A stretch of 64,000 bases of DNA from Bacillus pumilus (GCF_038738535.1 NZ_CP046128.1:1240001-1304000), one strand, 5' to 3'. Shown: positions 27,271 through 36,445, counted from the stretch's first letter. Made by a program: numbers and translations. The notes: generated from the sequence alone by a model not told the origin.

Positions 27271-27513
27271 ATGAATATTTATGTAAGGAAAGAACAATTG
27301 CTGATGTCCATTGATGAGAAGAGAAAACAGATGGTAGAAGCTGCTCAAGCGGAAGGCTACACTGGTGAGACGACAATTAAATATAGTCAAGAACTAGACA
27401 ACCTGATGAATGAGTATCAGTATCTCCTTTTTCATGAGAAACAATCTGCCCCCTCCTTTCATGATCTTGTATCTCAAATGAGTCTTCTATCTGTGAACCG
27501 CCCTTCTTATTGA
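27271..27513 (+). CDS. spo0E: Spo0A-P phosphatase Spo0E
   Basis: 80 residues, Spo0E-like aspartyl-phosphate phosphatase. The SQELD signature and flanking helices (LLMSIDEKRKQM, LDNLMNEYQYLL) are present. Spo0E dephosphorylates Spo0A and so delays sporulation. Start ATG 27271 follows GGGAG. Located upstream of kinD, as in B. subtilis. The 253-bp region before it has TATAAT at 27208-27213 and otherwise A+T-rich sequence, where AbrB control would be expected. Confidence 0.9.
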   Translation: MNIYVRKEQLLMSIDEKRKQMVEAAQAEGYTGETTIKYSQELDNLMNEYQYLLFHEKQSAPSFHDLVSQMSLLSVNRPSY

Positions 27514-27517
27514 CATG

Positions 27518-27547
27518 AAAAACCGGTCTTGCCTAAGCAAAACCGGC
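27518..27547 (-). terminator. Terminator of kinD
   Basis: On the minus strand GCCGGTTTTGC pairs with GCAAGACCGGT (one G-U), followed by TTTTT. Confidence 0.85.
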
Positions 27548-27559
27548 TGAATGTTTCAG

Positions 27560-29068
27560 CTATGCTGAGTGAGCAGAAGGAAGCATGATCATGACGGTTG
27601 TTCCTTTATTCACTTCGCTCTCGATATCAATTGTCCCGCCATACATCGAAATGATTCGTTTACACACGACAAGCCCAAGACCTGTCCCTTTTTCCTTCGA
27701 CGTAATAAAAGGAAGGAAGATATGCTTTAACATTTCTTCTGGTATGCCTTCACCCGTATCTTTCACTTTAATGATGACATGTTCTTTTTCAGCCTCAATC
27801 AAAATCTTCAAATGACCGCCATTTGGCATCGCTTCTAACGAGTTCTTCGCTACATTTAATACGACTTGTTTAATGTGATCCTTTGTGCAATATACCCCAA
27901 CATCCTGAATCGTATTAATTTGCAAATCAACCTCAACATTATAAAGGTTCGCCTCAGAGAAAACGATCGGCATGATCTCACTTACAATTTCTTTTACAGA
28001 GTTATTCTGCCATTTTTCTGCCGTTGGTTTCCCTAATACAAGAAACTCACTGACGATTTGGTTGATTCGTTTAATTTCTTCTTCAATGACAGAAAAATAG
28101 AGCTGATCTTCTTCTGAATGATACTTCTTTTGCAAAAGCTGTATAAATCCGCTGATCCCTGTTAATGGGTTGCGAATTTCGTGTGCCGTACTTGCTGCGA
28201 GGGTTCCGATTAATTCAAGCTTTTGCGCTTCATTTTGGTGACGCTCCTGCTGGGTTTGACGCCTTAAAATGATATATTGAACAAGTGTGAATAAAATATT
28301 TAATAAAATAAAAGCACTGGATAAAGGGATCAACATAACAGACAGCACTTCACCTGTAGACGCGCGCTGCGGAAAGACCTCCAGCTTCCAGCTGTTTTCA
28401 TCTAAATATGTAGACACGGTGCTGCCATTTTCTGATGCTGGCTGCGGACCACTTGTAAACACCACATGTCCATTTTGATTCAGCATCTTAAAATGAAGAT
28501 CAGGGTTCAATACATTCATAATATTTCTTAAATAATCAATTTGAATGGCGGCAATTAGCACATTGGTGACTTCTTCATTTTCATCCAGAACAGGCACGCA
28601 AATGGAGAGAATCCGCTGTTTTGTAATTCGGCTCACATAGTTATCTGTGATCACCGTCTGCTTGGTCACTTGAATGCGCTTAAAGTAATCTCTAAATGAT
28701 AGGTTGATTTTTTCCTTTAACGGTGTGGTGCTTACTGATACATTTCCTTTTTTGTCTAGGAGATACAGACCTGAAAAACGAGGTTCTTGTTTATAGATTT
28801 TCTCTAGGATGTTTTCTACTTTTTTCGTCTCGAGAGGCTGGTCAAATCCCATGGCAAGTGAAGTTAATCTCGCTTCTGTTTCACTAATTAAATAATTCAT
28901 TTGGTTTTTGTGAATATTTAACATAAGTGTAGCAGTTTGTTTGTTTTTTAAGTCGATTTTTTCCGTTTCTTTTTCGTAGATAAAATAACTAATGATTAGG
29001 GTTGGAATCATGACCAAAATAAGGTACAGCCTGATCTTTTTCCAAAACCCTTTCAGTATACTCATCAT
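27560..29068 (-). CDS. kinD: Sporulation sensor kinase KinD
   Basis: 502 residues. Two membrane segments (about 10-28 and 250-270) enclose an extracellular dCache-type sensor containing GLYLLDKKGNVSVST and SFRDYFKRI. HisKA contains TAHEIRNPLTGISGFIQLL with the phosphorylated His; the HATPase has VVLNVAKNSLEAMPNGG and GTGLGLVVCKRI. KinD feeds Spo0F and in B. subtilis links matrix and sporulation. Starts MM at 29068 with GGAG upstream. Convergent with spo0E, whose product opposes it. Confidence 0.92.
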   Translation of the reverse strand: MMSILKGFWKKIRLYLILVMIPTLIISYFIYEKETEKIDLKNKQTATLMLNIHKNQMNYLISETEARLTSLAMGFDQPLETKKVENILEKIYKQEPRFSGLYLLDKKGNVSVSTTPLKEKINLSFRDYFKRIQVTKQTVITDNYVSRITKQRILSICVPVLDENEEVTNVLIAAIQIDYLRNIMNVLNPDLHFKMLNQNGHVVFTSGPQPASENGSTVSTYLDENSWKLEVFPQRASTGEVLSVMLIPLSSAFILLNILFTLVQYIILRRQTQQERHQNEAQKLELIGTLAASTAHEIRNPLTGISGFIQLLQKKYHSEEDQLYFSVIEEEIKRINQIVSEFLVLGKPTAEKWQNNSVKEIVSEIMPIVFSEANLYNVEVDLQINTIQDVGVYCTKDHIKQVVLNVAKNSLEAMPNGGHLKILIEAEKEHVIIKVKDTGEGIPEEMLKHIFLPFITSKEKGTGLGLVVCKRIISMYGGTIDIESEVNKGTTVMIMLPSAHSA

Positions 29069-29202
29069 TCATCGCTCCAACGTATTACCTAATAGACTTA
29101 TTATAGCATTGAACCTATCTTTATTACGATGACTTGTGTGATTTTTAAAAAATTAGGTGATTCGTTCTGGTCTCATTTTCATGCTAAAGATGGATCAAGA
29201 TG

Positions 29203-29231
29203 TTGACATTTTACTTATTGTTTATTAATGT
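29203..29231 (+). promoter_or_regulatory. mhqR: Promoter of mhqR
   Basis: TTGACA, 17 nt, TAATGT, about 40 bases upstream of the gene. Confidence 0.6.
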
Positions 29232-29270
29232 CACATTAGTGGGTTGCATTTCATAAAGGATGATAAAAAA

Positions 29271-29726
29271 ATGGAAAATCATAATGTTGAGAAATCTTTG
29301 AAATTATTTATTGTATTATCACGTGCCTATCGCTCGATTAATCATCACATGAACAAACATATTGTGAAGCACGGGCTGAATCCGACTGAATTTGCAGTAT
29401 TAGAATTACTGTATCATAAAGGGGATCAGCCGCTTCAGCAAATCGGTGATAAGATTTTACTTGCAAGCGGCAGCATCACGTATGTGGTCGATAAATTGGA
29501 GAAGAAAGAACTCCTCAGTCGTAGGGCCTGTGCAGAAGACCGCAGGGTGACATTTGCGCATATTACCAAGCAGGGACGAGCTTTGCTTGATGATATCTTC
29601 CCGGATCATGCGAAAGAAATTCATGAGATGATCAGTGTCCTGAGCGAAGAAGAGAAGGATGCCTGCATTGATATGCTCAAACATGTGGGACTGCGTGCAA
29701 AGCATTTATATGATCATACAGAATAA
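29271..29726 (+). CDS. mhqR: MhqR, MarR-type repressor of quinone detoxification
   Basis: About 151 residues. Winged-helix core HGLNPTEFAVLELLYHKG, LQQIGDKILLASGSITYVVDKLEKK and wing RRACAEDRRVTFAHIT. In B. subtilis MhqR (YkvE) represses the mhqNOP, mhqED and azoR2 dioxygenase/reductase genes until hydroquinones appear; none of those targets is in this window. Start ATG 29271 with AAAGGATG upstream. Paralogue of ykoM at 3619. Confidence 0.92.
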   Translation: MENHNVEKSLKLFIVLSRAYRSINHHMNKHIVKHGLNPTEFAVLELLYHKGDQPLQQIGDKILLASGSITYVVDKLEKKELLSRRACAEDRRVTFAHITKQGRALLDDIFPDHAKEIHEMISVLSEEEKDACIDMLKHVGLRAKHLYDHTE

Positions 29727-29730
29727 ATAG

Positions 29731-29757
29731 AAAAGGAAGCCGAGGGCTCCCTTTTTT
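29731..29757 (+). terminator. Terminator of mhqR
   Basis: AAAGGAAGCC / GGCTCCCTTT (one mismatch) and TTTTT, overlapping the motB stop on the other strand. Confidence 0.65.
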
Positions 29758-30520
29758 ATTTCGCTTTTTTCTCAATCGGTAAAATGAGTACTTCTACGCG
29801 TCGGTTTTTACTTCTGCCTTCTGCTGTATCGTTTGAAGCAACCGGCTTGAATTCACCGAAACCTTTTGTACTAAAGTTCTCTTGGTCTAGATTGCTGTTC
29901 TCAAGTAGAATACTCAAGAAGTTTACAGCACGAATGGCACTTAAATACCAGTTGGATTCAAATTCTGAATTTCTGATCGGTACATTATCAGTATGTCCGC
30001 TAATGACGATGTCACGAGCGGGGTTAATGACAAGTAGTTTTGAGATTTCCTTTGCTAACGGGACATCTTGAGGGCGAATAACCGCCCGGCCAGAATCAAA
30101 GAAGATACTGTCTTCTATCGTAATGAGCAAACCTTCGTCCGTGAGCTTTGTTTCGAGCTTAGCTCCAAGTTTCTTATTGGCAATGAAGGAATCCACTTGC
30201 TTTTTGACCTTTGTGAGAACGGCATGGTCTCGAGCTTTCGCTTTGGCTTCTTCATCTTCTTCGGCTGCTTTCTTGGTCTGGTTGCTATTTTCAGTTTCTT
30301 CAGTGCTTTGCATGCTGGTTTGATCCATGACACCAGTACCGCCCGTAAAGACGACATTAAAAGACTTTGCCATCTGTTCATATTTTGCCGCATCAATCGA
30401 ACTAGATGCAAAAAGCACAATGAAGAGAGCGAGTAGAAGCGTCAGAAGATCGGCATAAGGGATCAGCCAAGATTCATCTACATGGTCATCGTGATCATGT
30501 TTTTTACGTTTCCTAGCCAT
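29756..30520 (-). CDS. motB: Flagellar stator protein MotB
   Basis: About 254 residues. Cytoplasmic basic start MARKRKKHDHDDH, one membrane helix with WLIPYADLLTLLLALFIVLF (the proton-binding Asp is in PYADLL) and a C-terminal OmpA-like peptidoglycan-binding domain (SGHTDNVPIRN, FGEFKPVASNDTAEGRSKNRRVE). Anchors the proton-driven stator to the wall. ATG 30520 follows AAGGAG and overlaps the motA end by eight bases; a longer reading inside motA is rejected. Confidence 0.95.
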   Translation of the reverse strand: MARKRKKHDHDDHVDESWLIPYADLLTLLLALFIVLFASSSIDAAKYEQMAKSFNVVFTGGTGVMDQTSMQSTEETENSNQTKKAAEEDEEAKAKARDHAVLTKVKKQVDSFIANKKLGAKLETKLTDEGLLITIEDSIFFDSGRAVIRPQDVPLAKEISKLLVINPARDIVISGHTDNVPIRNSEFESNWYLSAIRAVNFLSILLENSNLDQENFSTKGFGEFKPVASNDTAEGRSKNRRVEVLILPIEKKAK

Positions 30521-31307
30521 TTTGTTTTTCTCCTTCTTCAATGACAAGATTTGCACGTTCTTTCGCTGGTAAGTACATGAGAAGTTTTTGTTCAATCACT
30601 TTTGGAGATTGACCTTCAAGAACAGAAAGGATCCCTTCGATCATAATCAGACGAAGCTTTACTTCTTCCTTTGATTTACGCTTCAGCTTGTTGGCAAATG
30701 GATGCCATAACACATACCCGGTAAAAATCCCAAGCAGTGTGGCAACGAAGGCTGCACTGATTGCATGTCCAAGTGCTTCAATATCTCCCATGTTTGCAAG
30801 TGCGGCAATAAGTCCGACAACGGCGCCAAGTACACCAAGCGTCGGAGCGTATGTACCGGCTTGTGTAAAGATTAATGCGCCTGACTGATGTCTTTCAGAC
30901 ATGGCGTCAACCTCTTCTGTTAAGACGTCGCGAATAAATTCTGCACTTTGACCGTCAACGGCCATACTTAAGCCGTTCTTAAGGAAATCGTCATCTACTT
31001 CCTCAATGCTAGCTTCTAATGCCAAAAGACCTTCACGACGCGCAATTTGTGCCCAGTTTGAAAAAAGAGGGATCATTTCTTGAATCGTTGGAAGCTGGTT
31101 GTCTTTGAAAATTTTGCCGAACAATTTTGGCGTTTTCTTAATTTCACTAGATGGGAATGCGATGACAACAGCTGCAATCGTCCCAACCACAATGATCAAT
31201 ATAGCCGCTGGGTTGATAAGAGCGGTTAGACTTACACCTTTCAAAACCATACCGACACTCAGTGCAATAAATGCTAAAATAATACCTATTAACGATGTTT
31301 TGTCCAT
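30513..31307 (-). CDS. motA: Flagellar stator protein MotA
   Basis: 264 residues with four membrane helices. Conserved GTYAPTLGVLGAVVGLIAAL and the Pro-rich helix pairs line the proton path; the cytoplasmic loop between helices 2 and 3 (with RREGLLALE) contacts the rotor. First gene of motAB. A canonical sigma-D promoter lies 40 bases upstream, and a possible cre box farther up. Confidence 0.95.
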   Translation of the reverse strand: MDKTSLIGIILAFIALSVGMVLKGVSLTALINPAAILIIVVGTIAAVVIAFPSSEIKKTPKLFGKIFKDNQLPTIQEMIPLFSNWAQIARREGLLALEASIEEVDDDFLKNGLSMAVDGQSAEFIRDVLTEEVDAMSERHQSGALIFTQAGTYAPTLGVLGAVVGLIAALANMGDIEALGHAISAAFVATLLGIFTGYVLWHPFANKLKRKSKEEVKLRLIMIEGILSVLEGQSPKVIEQKLLMYLPAKERANLVIEEGEKQNG

Positions 31308-31346
31308 TATCTCACCAAATCCTTTAACTATCTTTTTCTATAGTTA

Positions 31347-31373
31347 ATATCGGTGTCTTCTAGAAGGGTTTTA
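31347..31373 (-). promoter_or_regulatory. motA: Sigma-D promoter of motAB
   Basis: On the minus strand TAAA, 15 nt, ACCGATAT, against the consensus TAAA-N15-GCCGATAT; one mismatch. Confidence 0.9.
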
Positions 31374-31416
31374 GTCAGAATATAAAATTAAGGCAGTTTC
31401 TGTGAAGAAATTTTGA

Positions 31417-31430
31417 CGAAAGCGCTTTCT
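31417..31430. promoter_or_regulatory. Possible CcpA (cre) site upstream of motAB
   Basis: CGAAAGCGCTTTCT: a perfect 12-bp palindrome GAAAGCGCTTTC that fits the core of the cre consensus, 44 bases upstream of the sigma-D -35. Confidence 0.55.
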
Positions 31431-31440
31431 ATTACCTTAA

Positions 31441-31478
31441 AAAAGAAACTCCCTCTGATATAAAGGGAGTTTCTTTTT
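31441..31478. terminator. Bidirectional terminator-like hairpin
   Basis: AAAGAAACTCCC / GGGAGTTTCTTT with A- and T-rich flanks. On the minus strand it follows the 29-residue gene directly. Confidence 0.85.
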
Positions 31479-31566
31479 AATTTCTTTGAGCAGTTTCATT
31501 TAAAAGCAGCTCTTTTAATTTTTCTTCATACATAATTTTGACAAGATCATAGCTCCAATTCATCAT
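31477..31566 (-). CDS. Small protein, 29 residues
   Basis: A frame too short for routine calling, MMNWSYDLVKIMYEEKLKEL..., with the strong site GAGGTGG 5 nt upstream of the first ATG and a terminator overlapping its stop. It should form one amphipathic helix. It lies between clpE and motA. Binding site, terminator and compact layout favour a real gene; function unknown. Confidence 0.6.
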   Translation of the reverse strand: MMNWSYDLVKIMYEEKLKELLLNETAQRN

Positions 31567-31682
31567 GTGATCCACCTCTTTTTCTTTTATCGTAAAGGAA
31601 AAGAGGCGGAGGGGGCGTCGGCGTGCGGATGGAACTTAGACACCGCAACATGATGGAGCTGTAGATCCTTCTTAGGATGTAC

Positions 31683-33785
31683 TTATCCTTTTTTTACTAC
31701 AATTTCGTCATCTTCAACATCTACAGTAAATCCTGAAAGCTTTTCTTCTTCAAGCAATATTTCCGTCATTTGATCTTCAACATGCTCTTGAATGGTTCTT
31801 CTCAGTGGACGAGCACCAAATGCAGGATGATATCCAAGTTCTGCAATTTTTTCTTTCGCTTCTTTTGTCACATGGACTGTTAAATGTTGCTCTTTTAATT
31901 GCTCTGACAGCTCATTGAGCAGAAGATCCACAATCTTCACTAAATCATCTCTATCTAATGAGTCAAACTGAATGATGCTGTCAAAACGGTTCAAGAATTC
32001 TGGCTTGAAATAGGCGCTGAGTGAATCAATGAGTGATTGTTCCTCAATCGCTTCTTCCTGATCAGACTGGAAGCCGACTTTGACCGTTTTATCTGTGCTG
32101 CCTGCGTTACTTGTCATGATGATGACCGTATCTTTAAAGCTGACGGTTCTGCCTTGGCTGTCTGTTAACCGGCTATCTTCCATGATTTGAAGGAACATAT
32201 GCTGCACATCAGGATGTGCTTTTTCGATTTCATCCAGCAAAATGATGCTGTATGGTTTTCTGCGCACTTTTTCCGTCAGCTGACCCGCTTCATCATGTCC
32301 AACATAACCAGGAGGAGAACCAATGAGCTTGGATACTGAGTGTTTCTCCATGTACTCACTCATATCTAAACGGATGATCGCATCTCTTGAACCGAATAAT
32401 TCTTCAGCTAGCGTTTTTGACAATTCGGTTTTCCCGACACCTGTTGGTCCAACGAATAGGAAGGAGCCTGTTGGTCTATGTTTCGATTTTAAGCCGGCTC
32501 TGCTTCTTTTCACAGCTTTCGCCACTTTTTCAACCGCATGTTCCTGACCAATCACCCGTGCTTTTAAGCGGACGTCAATTTCTTTCATTTTGGTTTGTTC
32601 GTCTGCTTGCAGTTTGCCGACAGGGATGCCTGTTTTTTGTTCCACAATGGCTTGAATGGCTTCTGCTGTGACGACATGTTCTTTGTCATTTGTTTTGTTC
32701 TGAAGTCTTGCTTCAATGGCTTCTTCTTCATCTCGAAGCTTCGCTGCTTTTTCGTATTGTTCTTCTTTTAAAGCAGCTTGTTTTTCAGCAGCGATTTCTG
32801 TCAGACGATTCGTTAGTTCATCTTCACTTGCTGCATCAATGGAGAGGTTCGCTTTTGAACCTGCTTCATCCATTAAATCAATGGCTTTATCCGGCAAATG
32901 ACGGTCTTGAATATACCGGGAAGATAATTGAACACACGCTTGAATAGCTTCGTCTGAATAAGTGACGCCATGATAACTTTCGTACTTATCTTGAATGCCT
33001 TTTAAAATCTCGATCGCTTCATCTTGTGTTGGTTCATCTACAATGACGGGCTGGAAGCGTCGTTCAAGGGCGGCATCTTTTTCAATTTGACGATATTCTT
33101 TTAATGTCGTCGCACCTACTAGCTGAAGCTCGCCTCGTGCAAGGGCTGGTTTTAAGATGTTTCCAGCATCCATTGACCCTTCGGCAGATCCTGCGCCTAC
33201 AAGAAGATGGATTTCATCTACAAATAAGATAATATTTTTACGGCTTTGCAGCTCTTTAATTAACTGCTTCATTCTTTCCTCAAATTGACCACGTATCCCT
33301 GTATTCGCTACAAGGGAGGAGACATCTAATAAATAGATTTGTTTGTTCTTTAATTTATTTGGTACATCGCCACTTGCAATTTTCAGTGCGAGTCCTTCAG
33401 CGATCGCTGTTTTCCCAACACCTGGTTCACCAATCAGAACAGGGTTATTTTTATTTCTTCTATTTAAAATTTCAATGACTCTTGCGACTTCTTCATCACG
33501 GCCGATGACTGGATCAATTAAACCAGCATTTGCGCCATCTGTTAAATTCCGGCCAAGTTCATCGAGTAAGCCTTTTTGCTTTGGCTGCTCTCCGCTTTGT
33601 GCATGTCCTGCTTGCTCAGAGAAGAATGAGCTTCCCCCGAACAATTGAGGTCCCATTTTCATTTTTGATTGCTCCATCAAAGAGGTGTAGCAGTCTTCAC
33701 ATAAAACCATTTGGCTCCGGGACGAATTCACTTGCATATTCAGGCGAATAGTTGCTTCATTTACTTGACAATATTGACAACGCAT
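31683..33785 (-). CDS. clpE: ATP-dependent Clp protease ATPase subunit ClpE
   Basis: 700 residues. An N-terminal four-Cys zinc finger (CQYCQ ... CEDC) marks ClpE. AAA-1 has Walker [14 protein letters not shown] and sensor ALERRFQPV; a UVR-like coiled middle domain follows; AAA-2 has [12 protein letters not shown] and [11 protein letters not shown]. ClpE unfolds heat-damaged proteins for ClpP and helps remove CtsR. ATG 33785 behind AGGAGG. Three CtsR operators cover its promoter. No clear terminator directly follows; the 110 bases after the stop hold a small plus-strand frame described under findings. Confidence 0.96.
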   Translation of the reverse strand: MRCQYCQVNEATIRLNMQVNSSRSQMVLCEDCYTSLMEQSKMKMGPQLFGGSSFFSEQAGHAQSGEQPKQKGLLDELGRNLTDGANAGLIDPVIGRDEEVARVIEILNRRNKNNPVLIGEPGVGKTAIAEGLALKIASGDVPNKLKNKQIYLLDVSSLVANTGIRGQFEERMKQLIKELQSRKNIILFVDEIHLLVGAGSAEGSMDAGNILKPALARGELQLVGATTLKEYRQIEKDAALERRFQPVIVDEPTQDEAIEILKGIQDKYESYHGVTYSDEAIQACVQLSSRYIQDRHLPDKAIDLMDEAGSKANLSIDAASEDELTNRLTEIAAEKQAALKEEQYEKAAKLRDEEEAIEARLQNKTNDKEHVVTAEAIQAIVEQKTGIPVGKLQADEQTKMKEIDVRLKARVIGQEHAVEKVAKAVKRSRAGLKSKHRPTGSFLFVGPTGVGKTELSKTLAEELFGSRDAIIRLDMSEYMEKHSVSKLIGSPPGYVGHDEAGQLTEKVRRKPYSIILLDEIEKAHPDVQHMFLQIMEDSRLTDSQGRTVSFKDTVIIMTSNAGSTDKTVKVGFQSDQEEAIEEQSLIDSLSAYFKPEFLNRFDSIIQFDSLDRDDLVKIVDLLLNELSEQLKEQHLTVHVTKEAKEKIAELGYHPAFGARPLRRTIQEHVEDQMTEILLEEEKLSGFTVDVEDDEIVVKKG

Positions 33786-33810
33786 TTGCCATAACCTCCT
33801 TAAAATAAAG

Positions 33811-33827
33811 TTTGACTTTATTTGACC
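33811..33827 (-). promoter_or_regulatory. CtsR operator 1 of clpE
   Basis: Minus strand GGTCAAATAAAGTCAAA, a tandem CtsR heptad repeat (A/GGTCAAA-N3-A/GGTCAAA) with no mismatch, in the leader between transcription and translation start. Confidence 0.9.
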
Positions 33828-33855
33828 AATGAATGTTAAAGAAAATGGTCTGTTG

Positions 33856-33872
33856 TTTGACCATCTTTGACT
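33856..33872 (-). promoter_or_regulatory. CtsR operator 2 of clpE
   Basis: Minus strand AGTCAAAGATGGTCAAA, perfect tandem heptads covering the predicted transcription start (about 33868). Confidence 0.92.
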
Positions 33873-33874
33873 AT

Positions 33875-33903
33875 AGTATACTCTGACCTATTTTGACTTT
33901 CAA
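33875..33903 (-). promoter_or_regulatory. clpE: Sigma-A promoter of clpE
   Basis: TTGAAA, 17 nt, TATACT on the minus strand. Confidence 0.85.
33882..33898 (-). promoter_or_regulatory. CtsR operator 3 of clpE
   Basis: Minus strand AGTCAAAATAGGTCAGA, one mismatch in the second heptad; it fills the spacer between -35 and -10. Confidence 0.85.
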
Positions 33904-34028
33904 CTGTTTTGCTCAAAGGCAGTTGAAAATCCTTTTTTGCATTTAATCATGGTTTGTCCTTCTTTTCAAGGAACTTGTCTCATAGGATAAAAAAAGACAA
34001 TCGAAAGTGATGGGTGCGGAGGGGTCAC

Positions 34029-35072
34029 ATGAAACGTTCAAATGAATCCGCTTTTCAGCTTGCCTTTTTATATGTAGGAACAGTGGTTGGAGCTGGGTTT
34101 GCGACAGGAAAAGAAATCGTAGAATTTTTTGTTCGTTTTGGCTGGATTGGACTATTCGGAATCTTGATTAGCGGCGCTATTTTTACTGGACTTGGTGCAA
34201 AAATGATGCTCATTTCTAAACGAATTCAAGCAGAGTCTTATCAAGATATGAACCGGTTTCTATTTGGCGCAGCTGCAAGCAGGTATATTAATGTCGTCAT
34301 GTTTTTTATTTTACTAGGCGTCACTTCAGTGATGATTTCTGGCGCAGGGGCTATTTTTGAAGAGCAGCTTGGCATATCAAAGGAATATGGAATCTTTTTG
34401 ACGATCATTCTGAGCGTCATTGTGCTTTTGAAAGGTTCAAAAGGATTATTTGGTGTCAATGTTCTCGTCGTCCCAATGCTTATTTTCTTTTCATTGATCG
34501 TATTTCTTGATTCATTCGTTTTTAGCAGTAGTGAAAGTTATGTTCTTGCGCTTCAATTGGGTGAGGGAGAGTGGATTTTATCAGCTATCTCATATGGAGC
34601 TTTTAATTTAGCACTTTCTCAAGCAGTGTTAGTGCCCGTCGCAAATGAAATGACCTCTGAAGCGGTGATTAAAAAGGGAGCTGTGCTTGGGGGCGTCATG
34701 CTGACCCTTATTTTACTGGCATGCTTTTTATCTCTTTCTTCATTAAATATGCTGGAGGCGTTTGATATTCCAATGGCTCAGGTAGTGTATCAAGTAGCAA
34801 ACTCCATTCACCTCATTTATTTATTTGTGATCTTCGGCGAAGTCTTTACATCCGTCATAGGCAATTTATATGGACTCGAGAGACAAGTGAGGGCGTATAT
34901 TCGGATGAACAGTGTCTTGACAATATCCCTTATTCTCTTATGCTGCTATGTGATTAGTAAAATCGGTTACGGTACATTGATATCAACGGTTTATCCTATT
35001 TTTGGCTATGTGAGCATCTTTTTTATCCTCTTTCTTTGTCTAAAAAAAGTGCCTGCATCTCTTGATAAGTAA
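34029..35072 (+). CDS. ykvI: YkvI, membrane protein, probable transporter
   Basis: 347 residues with about ten membrane helices, resembling the APC/LeuT superfamily (GTVVGAGFATGKEIVEFF in the first helix, unwound by Gly residues). Substrate unknown. ATG 34029 follows GGAGGGG; the five-codon longer reading overlaps that site. Position between clpE and queC is that of ykvI in B. subtilis. Confidence 0.85.
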   Translation: MKRSNESAFQLAFLYVGTVVGAGFATGKEIVEFFVRFGWIGLFGILISGAIFTGLGAKMMLISKRIQAESYQDMNRFLFGAAASRYINVVMFFILLGVTSVMISGAGAIFEEQLGISKEYGIFLTIILSVIVLLKGSKGLFGVNVLVVPMLIFFSLIVFLDSFVFSSSESYVLALQLGEGEWILSAISYGAFNLALSQAVLVPVANEMTSEAVIKKGAVLGGVMLTLILLACFLSLSSLNMLEAFDIPMAQVVYQVANSIHLIYLFVIFGEVFTSVIGNLYGLERQVRAYIRMNSVLTISLILLCCYVISKIGYGTLISTVYPIFGYVSIFFILFLCLKKVPASLDK

Positions 35073-35148
35073 AGAAGGGATAGCCTGCATGAAAAATATG
35101 TGGTACACTATCCTCTGTGAAAATTGAACAAAAATCCGTGTAAACGGG

Positions 35149-35216
35149 AGAGGTTCTAGCAAAACCCTCTATAAAAAACTAAGGACTTGCCGTATCCTTG
35201 GATGTGGCATTTTTTA
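35149..35216 (+). ncRNA. preQ1-I riboswitch of queCDEF with terminator
   Basis: Aptamer 35149-35183 reads AGAGGTTCTAGC, then CCCTCT, the A-rich ATAAAAAACTAAGGA tail that forms the pseudoknot. AAGGA (from 35181) can instead pair with TCCTT as an antiterminator. The terminator TGCC-ATCC / GGAT-GGCA with TTTTTT is at 35188-35216. Ligand binding should hold AAGGA and end transcription. Confidence 0.95.
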
Positions 35217-35347
35217 TTTTTTATGGCTGGGACACCTCATACACATGTAAAGGTGTCTTTTCTTTTGAGAAAAATAGGGGTTTTCAAGAGCCTTTCAGAT
35301 GCAGCTTTGTACGATTGTATAGATCTGCAAAAGGAGGAGAACAGAAA

Positions 35348-36004
35348 ATGAAAAATGAAAAAGCAGTCGTTGTCTTTAGCGGGGGACAAGACAGTACGAC
35401 ATGTTTATTATGGGCACTTCAACAATTCGAAGAGGTAGAAACTGTGACCTTTCATTATAATCAGCGTCATCAAGAAGAAATTGATGTCGCGAAAAGAATT
35501 GCTGACAAGTTAGGTGTGAAGAATCATCTATTAGATATGTCTCTTTTGAATCAGCTTGCACCAAATGCTTTAACAAGAGATGACATTGACATTGAGGAAA
35601 AAGAAGGAGAGCTGCCTTCCACATTTGTACCAGGACGAAACTTAGTGTTCTTATCCTTCGCTTCTATTCTTGCGTATCAAATCGGAGCAAGACATATTAT
35701 CACAGGTGTATGTGAAACAGACTTTAGCGGCTATCCAGATTGCCGTGACGAGTTTGTAAAGTCTTGTAATGTCACAGTGAATTTGGCGATGGAAAAACCA
35801 TTTGTGATCCATACACCACTCATGTGGCTCAATAAAGCAGAAACATGGAAGCTTGCGGATGAGCTGAATGCGCTGGATTTTGTAAAAAATGAAACGCTCA
35901 CTTGCTATAATGGCATCATTTCTGATGGCTGCGGGGAATGTCCTGCGTGTAAGCTTCGGAAAAATGGCTATGACACTTATATGGAAATGAAGGAGGCAAA
36001 ATAA
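35348..36004 (+). CDS. queC: 7-cyano-7-deazaguanine synthase QueC
   Basis: 218 residues. The PP-loop [13 protein letters not shown] binds ATP; four Cys near the C terminus (CYNG...[12 protein letters not shown]) bind zinc. It turns carboxydeazaguanine into preQ0 with ammonia and ATP. ATG 35348 follows AAAGGAGG; an open frame extending 50 codons upstream runs through the riboswitch and is rejected. First gene of queCDEF. Confidence 0.96.
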   Translation: MKNEKAVVVFSGGQDSTTCLLWALQQFEEVETVTFHYNQRHQEEIDVAKRIADKLGVKNHLLDMSLLNQLAPNALTRDDIDIEEKEGELPSTFVPGRNLVFLSFASILAYQIGARHIITGVCETDFSGYPDCRDEFVKSCNVTVNLAMEKPFVIHTPLMWLNKAETWKLADELNALDFVKNETLTCYNGIISDGCGECPACKLRKNGYDTYMEMKEAK

Positions 36005-36445
36005 ATGCTTTCTCAAATCTATCCACAAACGAATCATCCATTTTCATTTGAATTGAACAAAGATATGCATGTATCGGCTGCCCATTTCATCCCAAGAGAA
36101 GATGCAGGTGCTTGCAGCCGCGTACATGGTCATACGTACACCATCAATATAACCATTGCGGGAGACGAGCTAGATGAATCGGGTTTCCTTGTCAATTTCA
36201 GTACATTGAAGAAGCTCATTCATGGTCAGTACGATCACACGCTGCTCAATGATCATGAGGAATTCTCATCAACCGATCCATACGCGATGCCTACTACAGA
36301 GGTTGTGGCAAAGACAGTCCATGACAAAGTGGCAGCGTATTTATCGACTTTAGCGAACAAACCGGTATGTGTTCAGGTCTTTGTGAGGGAGACTCCAACA
36401 AGCTACTGCATTTACCGGCCGAAACGAGTTGAAAACAATGGCTAA
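36005..36445 (+). CDS. queD: 6-carboxytetrahydropterin synthase QueD
   Basis: 146 residues. Zinc ligands in HVSAAHF and VHGHTYTI, catalytic Cys in GACSRVHGH. It converts dihydroneopterin triphosphate to carboxytetrahydropterin. Starts on the base after the queC stop. Confidence 0.96.
   Translation: MLSQIYPQTNHPFSFELNKDMHVSAAHFIPREDAGACSRVHGHTYTINITIAGDELDESGFLVNFSTLKKLIHGQYDHTLLNDHEEFSSTDPYAMPTTEVVAKTVHDKVAAYLSTLANKPVCVQVFVRETPTSYCIYRPKRVENNG

Noticed and set aside
35198..35347. N-terminal extension of QueC by 50 codons
   Set aside because: It would translate through the preQ1 riboswitch terminator and lacks a binding site, while ATG 35348 has AAAGGAGG.
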